This document shows, piece after piece, positions 50,401 through 59,844 of a stretch of DNA of 64,000 bases. The notes under the pieces were generated by a model, which saw nothing but the letters and a program-made list of their open reading frames with translations, was not told the origin of the DNA and did no database searches. Location of the stretch: contig CADAIP010000010.1 of the NCBI GenBank assembly GCA_902787975.1, forward strand, positions 89,926 through 153,925, written 5' to 3'. Numbering within the stretch: position 1 is the stretch's first letter; the number at the start of each line of letters is the position of its first letter. Source of the stretch: Oscillospiraceae bacterium. Lineage in GTDB: Bacteria > Bacillota > Clostridia > Saccharofermentanales > Saccharofermentanaceae. The position numbers were made by a program, and so were the translations under genes.

Positions 50401-53400
50401 TGAATTAAGATATTATATTGATTCTGATACCAGCTGGGAGAATATAGCGACTGTCAGTGAGGATAGGATCGATGGTATTCTCGGCAGTTTAGATGCCGGA
50501 GATTATCCTTATTCTGAAATATTGTTAGATCTTGTTGCGGTTTCTGAAGACGGATACATAAAGAGCGTATCAAAGCAGCTTGTTATTGTGGTTGTAACAC
50601 CTACACCTACCGTAACACCGACAGGCACTCCCACGACTACACCTACAGTAACTCCTACGCCTACACCGATAGTCTTTACGGAGGATGAACTCTTCGTGGA
50701 TATCGATGACAGCCAGGACGGTAAAGACATTACGTTCATTACTGATATCACGGGAACAGTAAAAGGAACACTGCTTCAGGACTATACCTTTGAAGTGTTT
50801 CCCGTAGGAAGTGATACTGCTGTTTACAGTAAAGCCGGTACGGAATCCATAGAAGACGGAACGTTAGGAACTATAGATCCTACGCTTCTCATGAATGGTT
50901 ACTATAAAGTCGTACTAACCGGAAATACTGCGGATGCATATATCGTAGACGAGATAGTCGTGCTTGTAACAGGTCAGGCTAAGATCGGTAATTACAGCAT
51001 GACTTTCCTTGACATGACTCTTCCGGTATCCGGATTGCCTGTCGAGGTATACAGAACATACGACAGCAGACAGAGAAATGAGCTTGGAGATTTCGGCTAC
51101 GGTTGGGACATGACCATTGGTGGCCCCAAGATCTCCGTAAGTAATCCATTGGGAAAGAATTGGGGAACAGAATTAAGACAGACTTTGGGTGTGCCTTTGT
51201 ACTATTGGCACGAAGAACACCCGCACGAAGTATATATAGATTGGGGTAACGGAGAGACCGAAATCTTCAGTCTTATGCTTGATCCTGAAAAGACCATGAG
51301 TCCTTATAACTGGATGGATATCTCCGCTTATTTTGTAAATAAGACAGGCAACGGAGATACCTTAGAGATATTAGATGCGCATGAAGGCCTTATCTATGCC
51401 GAGAACAGCCTGTTCTATGCCAATATGCAGGCATTCGATCCCCAGTATTTCCTGCTTACAAGACCTGACGGAATGAAGTATTACTTTACGAAGGAGTTTG
51501 GTCTTTTCAAGGTAGAGGATACATATGGCAGGACAATAACATTATCGATCAACGGAATAGAGTATTCAGAAGGCGGTTCCATAACCTTCAATAGAGACGG
51601 AGAAGGAAAGATCACGTCCATATCTGACGGCATCAATACAGTCTCATATACGTACGATGCCAATGGCGACCTTATCAGTGTCAACGATATCGGCGGATAC
51701 GATACATCGTTTGCATACGATAACGGACATTACATCACAGGCATATCCTCAGATGACGGCACGACTATCGCCATAAATGAATACGATGACGAAGGCAGAC
51801 TGACTGCAACGATAGATAGCGACGGCAACAGGATCGAGTTTACACACGATCTGGATGCAAGGCGTGAAGTCACGACAGATAGATTGGGCCACAATACTGT
51901 CTATACATACGATGAGAGAGGCAATGTCCTTACGGTAACGAATGCCAGAGGATATACGACAACATATACATACGACGGCCAAAACAATAAGACATCAGAG
52001 ATAAGACCTGACGGAACGACGTTCACATATACATACGACGGTAAAGGAAATCTTCTGACAGCTACAGACGATCACGGAAGAACGATCTCCTGTGATTACA
52101 GTTCTAAGGGAGAACTGCTTACCATGTCAGCTATGGGCGTAACAGAACTGACGATGTATTACGACGATCACGGTAACCCGGTATCTGCTACAGACAGCTC
52201 AGGTAATACCCAGGAATACAGTTACAGCAACAAGGGCGAACTGACAGGCGTATCTGATTCTTTGGGCGATGTCATGTCAATGACGTATAACGGCGACGGA
52301 CAGGTAACATCAATAACCAATGCCGAAGGCATGGTAACGAACTTCACATACGATGCCAAGGGAAGGCTTTCTACAAGGAGCATCACATATCAGGGCAGCA
52401 CAAGGACTGATACGTATTCTTACGATAACTCCAACAGGGTTACGAGGATAGATTATGCAGATGGCAATTATGTATCTTATGCCTATAACCAGGCAGGAGA
52501 CGTCATCTCTGCAACCGACAGTCAGGACAGAACGGTATATTACTCGTACGATCTTTATGGCAACTTAACAGAGATCTCATATCCTGACCATACAACAGAG
52601 TCTTTTACATATAATGCCGAAGGCTGGAACACTACTGCAACTGACAGACTGGGCAGGACTGTTGAATTCTCTTACGATGCTGTAGGAAATGTTACGAGAA
52701 AAACATATCCCAACGGAACATATGAGACGTATACATACGACAGCTGTGACAGACTGATAACTGCAACTAACGTATATGGAGCGACTACCACATACGATTA
52801 CGACTATCTCGGAAGAAATACAGAGATAACTGATGACGACGGCAACACGGTATCGTACACATATACCGACAGAGGTAATGTTGCTTCTGTAACGGATGCC
52901 AAAGACAATACATATACCTTTACATATGATAACAACGGTAACCAGACATCAGTAACGTATCCTAACGGAAGCACATTCTCATCCGATTACGATGTCAGGG
53001 GAAGATTGATATCTGAAAGTGATGCGTACGGCAATACTACAACTTACGATTACGATGAGATGGATAGGCTCGTAAGAGTAACTGATCCTTTGGATGGAAC
53101 CTGGGAGTATGAATACGACGATCTCGGTAATGTTACCAAGGTAACGGATGCGTTGGGTAATGAGACATACTACAGTTACAACATCAACGGACAGGTAACG
53201 GAAGTAACAAATGCAGCAGGCAATACCGCTACTACAGATTACGATACTTATGGCAGAGTTATCTCCACGACAGACTTTGGCGGAACCGAGACAACATACG
53301 AGTACGATGAATACGACAGAGTTATCTTAACGACCACAGATGGCGAAGAAACATCGTATACATACGACGGGTATGGAAATCTTGTTGAGGTGGAAGATCC

Positions 53401-55435
53401 TTCAGGAACGATATATTACGACTATAACTCTGATGGATTCTTATCGAGCGTAACGAATGCTGCAGGAGAGACGATCTCTTATGAATACAATGACGGATAT
53501 CAGCTCTCCAAGATAACGATAGACGGACAGAATATCGAATATGGTTATGACAGCAAGGGACGTCTGGTCTCAGTAACAGACAGTGAAGGTACGACAACAT
53601 ATTCGTACGATATTAACGGTAACAGGGCAAGTACCACATATCCTAATGGCGTAGTAACGACATATGAGTACAATGATATCAATGTGCTCACAAGACAGAT
53701 AAGCAAGGATAGTACCGGAACTGTAATAGCAAGCTTTGAGTACACGATAGGCGACAACGGAGAGAGATTATCCGTAACAGAGCTTAACAGGACTGTAGAA
53801 TACGAGTACGACGAGCTTAACAGACTGACAAAAGAAACAGCAACGACAGGATCTACCGTCTCAGTAACTGAATATACGTACGATGCAAACTCCAACAGGA
53901 CTTCCATGAAGAAGGATGGAGTTACTACAACATACGATTACAACGAGCTGAACCAGATAACGAGGGCAGGCAATGTTAACTACACATGGGATAACGCAGG
54001 AAATCTTGTAAGCCAGACAACGACTACAGGCGTACTTGTCTCATCCTATACCTACGACTGCCACAACAGAATGGTATCAGCGAACGTAAACAGAAATGGT
54101 TCGTCTGTTGTAGAGACATACGAATATGATTATCTTGGCAACAGAACGGCCAAAACATCCGGTGGAGTAACGACAGAATACACCACTGATCTGTCTTCCG
54201 GATACTCTCAGGTGCTAAAAGCAGAAACAGACACAGGTACTGTTTACTACACCAGGGGTTTTGAACTGATCTCCAGAAGAGAAGGTGCTACAGCATCCTA
54301 TTATATATACGATGGCGGTCTTTCTGTCAGAGCATTAACGAATGAATCAGGTATCGTAACGGATACTCTTGTCTTTGATGCATTCGGTAATGAGACAGGA
54401 AGAACCGGAACGACAGATAACCCTTATGGATTCCAGGGCGAAGAACAAGACGCAACAGGACTTTACTACCTGAGAGCAAGGTACATGGATCCTGCAACAG
54501 GAACATTCACCACAATGGACACTTATGGTGGAAGTCTTTCAGATCCGATGAGCTTACACAAATATCTGTTTGCTAATTCTAATCCGGTTATGTACTGTGA
54601 TCCGAGTGGGCATTTTTCATTAGCAGAGATGGATGCTGCTATGGCAATCGATATAATGCTCGATTCATCGTATTTAAGCGGATTTCTTTACATAGTTGAT
54701 GCGAGCATTACAGATCCTGAACTAGAGCACCATGACATTATGGGGTATTTTGGAGCGGTGGGATTTGGTTTCATCTTCTCCGGATTATCACTCATGCTCT
54801 CTTCTTTTGTTACAGGAGCACTGGTTTTAGCAGTAATCAACACAGTATTAGCATCAATGGGTGTAGCCAAGGGCATTCAAGACTTTGATAACGGACATAC
54901 AGTATATGGTCCTTTGGAAGCAGTAACAAGTGTTGTAGGATGTGCAATCGGATGGAATAACTTTGCGAATGTTTGGTGTGCGCAACAAACAAGTGAGTTG
55001 ATTCATGTCAAAGGACGAGGTACTGAGAACGTTGGTGATGGTGGAAGTAATATAGATTTTTATGTAACACCAAATGGAGATGTTGTTCCTGCTGTGGGAT
55101 ATAGATATGTATCTGAAAGTGTTTCATACTTGGATTCTATGTCAAAAAGTATGACGATTCCTGCAAATGAGAGCGGGACGTATTTTTCATTTAATCGTTA
55201 TGATGTCGCTAATCCAAGTGCTCTGCAGGTTCCTCATGATGCATCCGTTAGAGTTGAATTTGATACACTTCAAATTATAGATGATATAAGTGTGCCATTT
55301 GGCAATTGGGGTAAAGCTCCATATTTAGAACCTATTACTAAAGATTTTCCGCAATTTGGTAATGGTGGAGCCACTCAAGTTATTACGCATAGTGACATTC
55401 AAATTGACTTGATTACTAAATTACCAAAGTGTTAG
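47486..55435 (+). CDS. Giant secreted RHS/YD-repeat polymorphic toxin
   Basis: A 2,649-aa secreted toxin-delivery protein. Order: signal peptide (residues 1-40); a CBM2-like beta domain (about 45-140, WTLEIDYPSDVVISNIWN); beta-helix-like domain (about 250-370); a T/P-rich linker (about 478-600); a concanavalin-like domain (about 610-830); bacterial Ig-like domains; an RHS shell of some 40 YD repeats (about 1210-2270); and the RHS core ending DPATGTFTTMD...NSNPVMYCDPSGH (about residue 2372). The last 277 residues are the variable toxin: a hydrophobic segment, then NGDVVPAVGYRYVSES and VRVEFDTLQI. I do not recognise its activity. The start follows GGGGTG. The 66-aa ORF behind is the immunity candidate. 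Confidence 0.92.
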   Translation: MDRILNRVIRIISFFITVVLFVGCLPWRELSADALTHGEYDAYPFEIIYDQNSTWGYSTQGQYTVTNISEYEVSSWTLEIDYPSDVVISNIWNVADITDYSSDGTITITSNTSIPSGESYTFGLIADGTESAPSAPADVNVVQFVSDEPTATPTPAAEVTSVPEDAEPTVFPYAIFSASTTDDFTFQGWKSNITGDIYSGRDFLYQGSELHMSGYARTVGSVQPAGWITDMTGAEEHIAPLSIPDWSESIYAKEGMLPEIPEDSFTSQTSIVANGYYYTEDDLTISSTDFTGDAVIVAKGDITYNVDSLNSDEEFEGRVLLYSEEGNITLNGTEIEINGILYAPNGRVSINAYDTTINGRIVADKFSYSGSILNVTADPSDLQLVMELPDVTVTASCEEADIGDEVYYTIEIPEDNVYEILYRLNGTDVTITIPDDEDEPIRYYLDTSEPGEFTFEAYVVLPYGEFVLDSDTITIVVPEPTSTPTCTPTEEPTATPTTTSTPTSTPVPTVSNTPVPTVTNTPTATPTATSTPTSTPEPTATNTPTPTATSTPTVTATPTATATPTATSSPTSTPTSMPTATPLPTATATPTASPTPTATPVPFAEKYAIYSQGDPRYNYQEYFEPDNWTIKEASSVSSTCIAHAISVIWYEGTATSNFYREFSPDYSFAARFTYSRPNCSGNTAIFSLGNGNGKSIDIQIDMSKSRGHRWKDAYGQGEWQTGVEPYDAMIGINLDRNGMDDYAMAEYLPFLEQNTVHEIWLEYDGKAEVLYVYVATYDADGNVTKPDTPTLLLNISLEEHFQGNHRLYLQTFGETGYTLSTATNIYFYGVEIDPYPDIHAKHSDDIEIYGAFDKERHEVGDEISVVGRVNPDIDVASSKISVFDDDGNKVHETSIDISDYYNEIATIDTTGWNPGNYTLEVSVTDTDNNVHTKEATFNLEPEKIRLDIDRAVKHAGKIDIYGTADFLESGTYELRYYIDSDTSWENIATVSEDRIDGILGSLDAGDYPYSEILLDLVAVSEDGYIKSVSKQLVIVVVTPTPTVTPTGTPTTTPTVTPTPTPIVFTEDELFVDIDDSQDGKDITFITDITGTVKGTLLQDYTFEVFPVGSDTAVYSKAGTESIEDGTLGTIDPTLLMNGYYKVVLTGNTADAYIVDEIVVLVTGQAKIGNYSMTFLDMTLPVSGLPVEVYRTYDSRQRNELGDFGYGWDMTIGGPKISVSNPLGKNWGTELRQTLGVPLYYWHEEHPHEVYIDWGNGETEIFSLMLDPEKTMSPYNWMDISAYFVNKTGNGDTLEILDAHEGLIYAENSLFYANMQAFDPQYFLLTRPDGMKYYFTKEFGLFKVEDTYGRTITLSINGIEYSEGGSITFNRDGEGKITSISDGINTVSYTYDANGDLISVNDIGGYDTSFAYDNGHYITGISSDDGTTIAINEYDDEGRLTATIDSDGNRIEFTHDLDARREVTTDRLGHNTVYTYDERGNVLTVTNARGYTTTYTYDGQNNKTSEIRPDGTTFTYTYDGKGNLLTATDDHGRTISCDYSSKGELLTMSAMGVTELTMYYDDHGNPVSATDSSGNTQEYSYSNKGELTGVSDSLGDVMSMTYNGDGQVTSITNAEGMVTNFTYDAKGRLSTRSITYQGSTRTDTYSYDNSNRVTRIDYADGNYVSYAYNQAGDVISATDSQDRTVYYSYDLYGNLTEISYPDHTTESFTYNAEGWNTTATDRLGRTVEFSYDAVGNVTRKTYPNGTYETYTYDSCDRLITATNVYGATTTYDYDYLGRNTEITDDDGNTVSYTYTDRGNVASVTDAKDNTYTFTYDNNGNQTSVTYPNGSTFSSDYDVRGRLISESDAYGNTTTYDYDEMDRLVRVTDPLDGTWEYEYDDLGNVTKVTDALGNETYYSYNINGQVTEVTNAAGNTATTDYDTYGRVISTTDFGGTETTYEYDEYDRVILTTTDGEETSYTYDGYGNLVEVEDPSGTIYYDYNSDGFLSSVTNAAGETISYEYNDGYQLSKITIDGQNIEYGYDSKGRLVSVTDSEGTTTYSYDINGNRASTTYPNGVVTTYEYNDINVLTRQISKDSTGTVIASFEYTIGDNGERLSVTELNRTVEYEYDELNRLTKETATTGSTVSVTEYTYDANSNRTSMKKDGVTTTYDYNELNQITRAGNVNYTWDNAGNLVSQTTTTGVLVSSYTYDCHNRMVSANVNRNGSSVVETYEYDYLGNRTAKTSGGVTTEYTTDLSSGYSQVLKAETDTGTVYYTRGFELISRREGATASYYIYDGGLSVRALTNESGIVTDTLVFDAFGNETGRTGTTDNPYGFQGEEQDATGLYYLRARYMDPATGTFTTMDTYGGSLSDPMSLHKYLFANSNPVMYCDPSGHFSLAEMDAAMAIDIMLDSSYLSGFLYIVDASITDPELEHHDIMGYFGAVGFGFIFSGLSLMLSSFVTGALVLAVINTVLASMGVAKGIQDFDNGHTVYGPLEAVTSVVGCAIGWNNFANVWCAQQTSELIHVKGRGTENVGDGGSNIDFYVTPNGDVVPAVGYRYVSESVSYLDSMSKSMTIPANESGTYFSFNRYDVANPSALQVPHDASVRVEFDTLQIIDDISVPFGNWGKAPYLEPITKDFPQFGNGGATQVITHSDIQIDLITKLPKC
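48919..49291 (+). repeat. T/P-rich linker repeats inside the RHS gene
   Basis: About 120 codons built from ACx/CCx triplets encoding TPT, TAT, STP and PEP units. Translation keeps one frame, so this is a protein linker of the kind used in cell-surface glycoside hydrolases and cohesin proteins, not a DNA repeat element. Such tracts can change length by slippage. Confidence 0.85.
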
Positions 55436-55446
55436 GAGGTATTGTC

Positions 55447-55647
55447 ATGTATAACCCAAGTAAAGAAGAAAAACAATTGTGTTATAACATTGTCAGAGAA
55501 TTATTGAATAATGATACAGAAAATGAAAAAGAATATAGCAAGATAGTAAATGAAGTATTATTGACAACATATGCCATTGGTGGAGATTATGGAGAAAGGA
55601 CATTAAGGGAAGTTGCAAATATTTTGATTTCTAATATGAATGATTGA
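55447..55647 (+). CDS. Probable immunity protein for the RHS toxin (66 aa)
   Basis: A 66-aa acidic helical protein (MYNPSKEEKQLCYNIVRELL and a GGDYGERTLREVANILI end) starts 11 bp after the RHS stop behind a TAGGAGG site that overlaps the stop codon. This coupling and the distinct codon use are typical of immunity genes at the 3' end of polymorphic toxins. No family recognised. Assignment rests on position. Confidence 0.65.
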   Translation: MYNPSKEEKQLCYNIVRELLNNDTENEKEYSKIVNEVLLTTYAIGGDYGERTLREVANILISNMND

Positions 55648-55737
55648 ATATATGAAGCCTAATTATGCCGATTATCATGGAGCAGCTTAATACTGATAAA
55701 TAATATATCTGTTATATGAATTATCTTAAGGAGGATT

Positions 55738-55895
55738 TGATGGGGTCAGACCCCATTAAAACTGACGTTCAATGAAAGTCAGGTTGAAAATCTCTCATTT
55801 CATGTTGGACAATTTATTGACAGAAGAGCACTATCGGTATTCAAATATAATCATTCCAGGAAAAGACACTCATATTTATTATAGAAATAATTGAG
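55738..55895 (+). pseudogene. Possible degenerate toxin-tail or immunity fragment
   Basis: After the immunity ORF two overlapping frames carry peptide-like text: LTFNESQVENLSFHVGQF and, after a shift near 55840, a frame ending IIIPGKDTHIYYRNN. This looks like a frameshifted protein end, as in displaced C-terminal toxin cassettes stored behind RHS genes. An alternative 11-codon ORF (55740) has a good site. The evidence is thin. Confidence 0.35.
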
Positions 55896-55971
55896 ATGGA
55901 TAGTTGAATTGATTTAAATGTTCTGTTGGTAAATGCAAACCTCGCGTGTTCATGTTATTTAGGAGAAAGAT

Positions 55972-56676
55972 ATGAAAAAGACATTATTTGATGGATTTAT
56001 TTTATCTATTACTGGTGATGAAACAGATCATCTTGCGCAGATTGGTGATGCTGCATTATCTATATTTACAAATGAGTGTTTACCACAATTAAACATTCCG
56101 TTTATATCTGCTGTAATATCAGCTTATAAAATCGGTACTACTATAGTTGAGCGAAATCATATAAGAAATCTGTGTCTCTTTATTGAGAAGATTAACAAGA
56201 GAATCACAGATGAGAGTGAAAGAGATGAATATATAAGTAAACTTAATTGTATGAGTGAGGCAGACCGGAACAAAGAATTAGAATTTGTAGTTCTCATCAC
56301 TTCGAAGTATATTAGTGAGGATAAACCTAAGATGCTTGCAGATTTATATATTGCGTATATAAATCAAGCAATTACCTGGAAAGAATTTGCTTCTTATTCT
56401 GAAATCCTTGATAGATTTCTCCCAGGCGACGTTGAAACGCTCCTTTCTGGAGATCAAATATGTGTTAGTGATCAAATAGTATCTGATTCTTTATTGCGAT
56501 TAGTTGCAATGGGGTTGTTAGTAGCTCAATCTAAGGATGTTGTAGCTGAAAACACATTAGGTCATATACATATTCCTGCGAACAGCGAGAAAGATTATGT
56601 GTTAACTGATTTTGGCCGAAAACTGATTAATTGTATAAAACCAGAGCATGAACACGCCGCAGAAACACAGGAATAA
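55972..56676 (+). CDS. Hypothetical protein with winged-helix-like C-terminus
   Basis: I do not recognise a family. The 234-aa protein has a hydrophobic segment near residue 45 (LNIPFISAVISAYKIGTTIVE), a helical middle, and a C-terminal pattern SLLRLVAMGLLV...YVLTDFGRKLI resembling a winged helix. It has its own AGGAGA site. It stands between the RHS module and an AlbA-type gene in the island. Its DNA-binding look suggests a regulator or a defence component, but this is guesswork. Confidence 0.55.
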   Translation: MKKTLFDGFILSITGDETDHLAQIGDAALSIFTNECLPQLNIPFISAVISAYKIGTTIVERNHIRNLCLFIEKINKRITDESERDEYISKLNCMSEADRNKELEFVVLITSKYISEDKPKMLADLYIAYINQAITWKEFASYSEILDRFLPGDVETLLSGDQICVSDQIVSDSLLRLVAMGLLVAQSKDVVAENTLGHIHIPANSEKDYVLTDFGRKLINCIKPEHEHAAETQE

Positions 56677-56806
56677 CTTTCGGGAATCCGACACTTTAGT
56701 TTCTCGTAATCCGATTCATGTACTGAATACGTATCAAATACAACTTTTATTTCAAGTAAAGTATCGGCAATTATCACATATGTAGACATATTTCATAGGT
56801 GTCATG

Positions 56807-56879
56807 TTAACTCGCTTTTGTTGAGTTAGATTTTCTTTTAACTCGACAAAACGAGTTAAAAGAGTTAAAATCTGAGTTA
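56807..56879 (+). promoter_or_regulatory. Operator cluster of TAACTCG/CGAGTTA repeats
   Basis: Six copies of TAACTC/GAGTTA lie in 75 bp before the AlbA-type gene: TTAACTCG at 56807, GAGTTA at 56823, TTTTAACTCG at 56836, CGAGTTAAAA at 56852, GAGTTAAA at 56862, GAGTTA at 56874. The central pair forms a perfect TTTTAACTCG/CGAGTTAAAA palindrome. The same motif recurs behind the gene. Confidence 0.75.
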
Positions 56880-56901
56880 GAAAGACTCGGAGGCACTAAT
56901 T

Positions 56902-58554
56902 ATGCGAACAATACCGACTAAAGAAACATTGGAAATAGAGTTCAAAAGTGATATTAAGTGTTATCCGGATCATGATCTGATCGAGGAAATCGTAGGCATG
57001 ACGAATACTGTTGGCGGCACGCTATACCTTGGTGTTGAAGACGATGGCTCTATTACCGGTGTTCATAAGAAACATAAGGATGCTGTTGGTGTAACAGCTC
57101 TCATTGCCAATAATACTGTTCCGCCAATTGCGGTCAGAGCAGAAATAATTACAGAAGAGAAGGATATTCTTAAGATAGAGATACCTAGAAGCAGAGCAAT
57201 AGTTTCTACATCATCAGGTAAAATACTTCGTCGAAGATTAAAAATGGATGGAGCACCTGAAGTTATTCCAATGTATTCATATGAGATTCCTTCGAGATTA
57301 TCAGAACTGGGATTACTGGATTTTTCTGCTCAGCCGCTTCCAGGTGCCACTATGAAGGATCTGGATCCTAATCAGAGAGTCAGACTGAGGAAGATAATTC
57401 AGAACAGACAAGGCGGCGAAAAAACATTGCTGGCATTACCGGATGATGAATTGGATATTGCACTCAGACTTGTAACAGATGTTGGCGGTAAGTTAATTCC
57501 TACAGTTACCGGAATGCTTCTGATTGGTAAAGAAGAGCGTATACAAGCATTAATGCCAACAGCCAAGTCAACATTTCAAGTCTTGGAAGGAACAGCTGTC
57601 AGGATGAATGAAGATAGCACTAAACCTCTTTTAGAGGTTTTTGAAAACTATGAGATGTATCTGAAAGCATGGAATCCTGAACGTGAGACGGAATACGGAT
57701 TGTTCAGAATTCCGATTCCGGAATTTGATTGGGCTGCTTTCAGAGAAGGTTTGGTCAATGCATTCTGTCACAGAGACTACACAATGATAGGTGAAGTGCG
57801 AGTCCTAATTGATGACGAGGGTTTGATTATCAGTAATCCCGGCGGATTTATTGATGGTGTGAACTTGAAGAACTTATTGACGGTTGAACCGCACGGAAGA
57901 AACCCTGCTCTTGCAGATGCCATGAAGAGAATAGGTCTTGCTGAGAAAACCGGTCGAGGAATTGATCGTATCTATGAAGGATCTATTATCTTTGGCCGTC
58001 CCTGGCCTGATTATTCAGAATCCACAAGCAGGACGGTAAAACTTTTTATTCAGAGAGCAAAAGCAGATCTTCCGTTTGCAAAGCTTGTAGCAGATGAGCA
58101 AAACCGTCAGGGCAAACCGCTATCTATATATACGTTGATGATTCTTTCGTTACTGAAAAATGAAAGAAGATGCAATATTGATAGAATGATTGAGATTACC
58201 AATCTTAGTGAAAACAAAGTGCGGTCAGCGGTTGAAAACATGATCGAAATGGGATTGGTTGAAGCATCTGGTAACGGTAAGAATCGTTCATATATATTGG
58301 GAAAGAAGGTATATCGCGAGATAAATGAATCTGTTCAATATGTACGCCAAACAGGCATAGATAGCATACGTTATCCTGAACTGGTGTTGAAGTTGGCTCG
58401 TACTCAAAACGGAATCATTACAAAGCAGGATATATGTGAACTGTTAAAGATAACTCCATCACAGGCGTATTCTTTAATTAAAAAACTTCAAAAAGAGAAT
58501 AAGATATATTTGCTAAACGGCGGAAAATATACGAAATATAAGGTTGTTGAATAA
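56902..58554 (+). CDS. AlbA/Schlafen-domain ATP-binding regulator
   Basis: A 550-aa protein of the common AlbA_2 (Schlafen) plus HATPase-type family, often annotated as an ATP-dependent DNA helicase RecG-related protein or transcriptional regulator. It has the N-terminal AlbA_2 domain (ETLEIEFKSD...GMTNTVGGTLYLGVEDDGSITGV), an ATP-binding region (REGLVNAFCHRDY, LIISNPGGFIDGV, HGRNPALADAMKRIGLAEKTGRGIDRIYE), and two winged-helix segments at the C-terminus (from about residue 410). Flanking TAACTCG repeats suggest autoregulation. Its role in the island is unknown; related genes occur in defence loci and mobile elements. Confidence 0.85.
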   Translation: MRTIPTKETLEIEFKSDIKCYPDHDLIEEIVGMTNTVGGTLYLGVEDDGSITGVHKKHKDAVGVTALIANNTVPPIAVRAEIITEEKDILKIEIPRSRAIVSTSSGKILRRRLKMDGAPEVIPMYSYEIPSRLSELGLLDFSAQPLPGATMKDLDPNQRVRLRKIIQNRQGGEKTLLALPDDELDIALRLVTDVGGKLIPTVTGMLLIGKEERIQALMPTAKSTFQVLEGTAVRMNEDSTKPLLEVFENYEMYLKAWNPERETEYGLFRIPIPEFDWAAFREGLVNAFCHRDYTMIGEVRVLIDDEGLIISNPGGFIDGVNLKNLLTVEPHGRNPALADAMKRIGLAEKTGRGIDRIYEGSIIFGRPWPDYSESTSRTVKLFIQRAKADLPFAKLVADEQNRQGKPLSIYTLMILSLLKNERRCNIDRMIEITNLSENKVRSAVENMIEMGLVEASGNGKNRSYILGKKVYREINESVQYVRQTGIDSIRYPELVLKLARTQNGIITKQDICELLKITPSQAYSLIKKLQKENKIYLLNGGKYTKYKVVE

Positions 58555-58556
58555 AG

Positions 58557-58607
58557 TTTAACTCGTTTTAACTCAATTAAGATGACGAATTAAATACGAG
58601 TTAAACG
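58557..58607 (+). promoter_or_regulatory. Second TAACTCG repeat cluster
   Basis: TTTAACTCG (58557), TTTTAACTC (58566) and CGAGTTAAA (58598) directly follow the AlbA-type gene and precede the ATPase fragment, copying the motif found upstream. Binding at both ends would let one regulator control both genes. Confidence 0.65.
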
Positions 58608-58656
58608 AAAGTTTATTACATAATAAGGGTAGTTTATATGGGGGGATTACATTTTT

Positions 58657-59772
58657 ATGCATGAAATAGCAAAACACGAATTTCTATCCTGGGTAGATAC
58701 TCTTGAGACTGAACAACTTTCAGAACATGAGATTACAATGCTCTCAAAAGCAAAAGTAGAGGCGTTAAAGAAAAAAGTCGATTCCGAAAAGGTGGAGATT
58801 GATTTTAACAAAAAAATGGTTGAGGCATACGAAAGTATAGTTGAGAAGCTTTCTACTTATGTTGCAACCCTTCCCACTGCTTTGGCTCAGAATCTATCGG
58901 AAAAAGCAATCGAGTATTATAACTGTATCAATGAAGGCGATGCAGATTTTGAATTGATAAAGGAACTACATCTTCCATTGGCTGTAAATGAGAAAATAAC
59001 TATTGAGATGGAGGATGGAGTAAGCCAAGATGCATTACTTATACTAAGTGAAGGCCATGTAAAGATTTTAGGTCTTTCAATACTTCTTGCAAAGGCTGTT
59101 TCCGAAGGTATTCCATTCTTGATATTTGATGATATCGTAAATTCTGTCGACGATGATCATAGGGATGGAGTGGCAAAACTGCTAATAACACATACGGATT
59201 TTGCAAATACGCAGATGATTCTTACTTGTCATGGAGAGATGTTTGTCTCAATGCTAGAAGGATATGTTTCTAATTCGAGTTCTATGACAAGGTACATGTT
59301 TTTGCCGGCAGATACTTTGGATGAACGTGGCGTATTCATTAAGTATCAAGATCCATCAATTCCTTTGGAGGTTGCAAAGAAGAAATTTGAAGAAAACCAG
59401 TTAAAAGACAGTGCAATGAGTTGCAGGCGCGCGGTTGAATGTACTACTGGTAAACTGTGGAAAAAGCTTAGCCCTTGTATCGGGGGGATATCAGTTAAGC
59501 TCAGGAACCTCCAGGGACAACCGGATTTGTTTAGTATTACTTCTGCGCTTTATAACCATACAAAGGGAAAATACATACAGGATGCTGAAGAAATAAACGA
59601 AGACTTGAAGAAACTAATGGAAGCATCCTCGTGGTCTAAACTAAATAAAGGGACGCATGAAGATAAAAGCATTCCAGAATTTACAAGAGGAGAAGTTAAA
59701 CAGTTATTGGAATTGGTCGAGAAGCTTGCGAAGGATGTGGAAGAAGTAAAGATTAAAGCCACTGTTGTATAA
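58657..59772 (+). CDS. C-terminal part of an SMC/ABC-like defence ATPase (no Walker A)
   Basis: The 371-aa ORF begins in a coiled coil and contains only the late ATPase motifs: signature LSEGHVKILGLSILLAKA near residue 128 and Walker B with D-loop FLIFDDIVNSVDDDHRDG near 155, then a tail domain (SCRRAVECTTGKLWKKL). No Walker A is present, so on its own it cannot be a full ATPase. Complete relatives are long AAA proteins of phage-defence type. It is probably the 3' remnant of a truncated gene now led by the AlbA unit, although a GGGGGG site precedes its ATG. No function claimed. Confidence 0.65.
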   Translation: MHEIAKHEFLSWVDTLETEQLSEHEITMLSKAKVEALKKKVDSEKVEIDFNKKMVEAYESIVEKLSTYVATLPTALAQNLSEKAIEYYNCINEGDADFELIKELHLPLAVNEKITIEMEDGVSQDALLILSEGHVKILGLSILLAKAVSEGIPFLIFDDIVNSVDDDHRDGVAKLLITHTDFANTQMILTCHGEMFVSMLEGYVSNSSSMTRYMFLPADTLDERGVFIKYQDPSIPLEVAKKKFEENQLKDSAMSCRRAVECTTGKLWKKLSPCIGGISVKLRNLQGQPDLFSITSALYNHTKGKYIQDAEEINEDLKKLMEASSWSKLNKGTHEDKSIPEFTRGEVKQLLELVEKLAKDVEEVKIKATVV

Positions 59773-59844
59773 CAACAATACTCTTGGGCTGCGATGATAG
59801 TCAGTCCTCAGTCGGAATAATCTTAGCAATATAATGTACTAACG

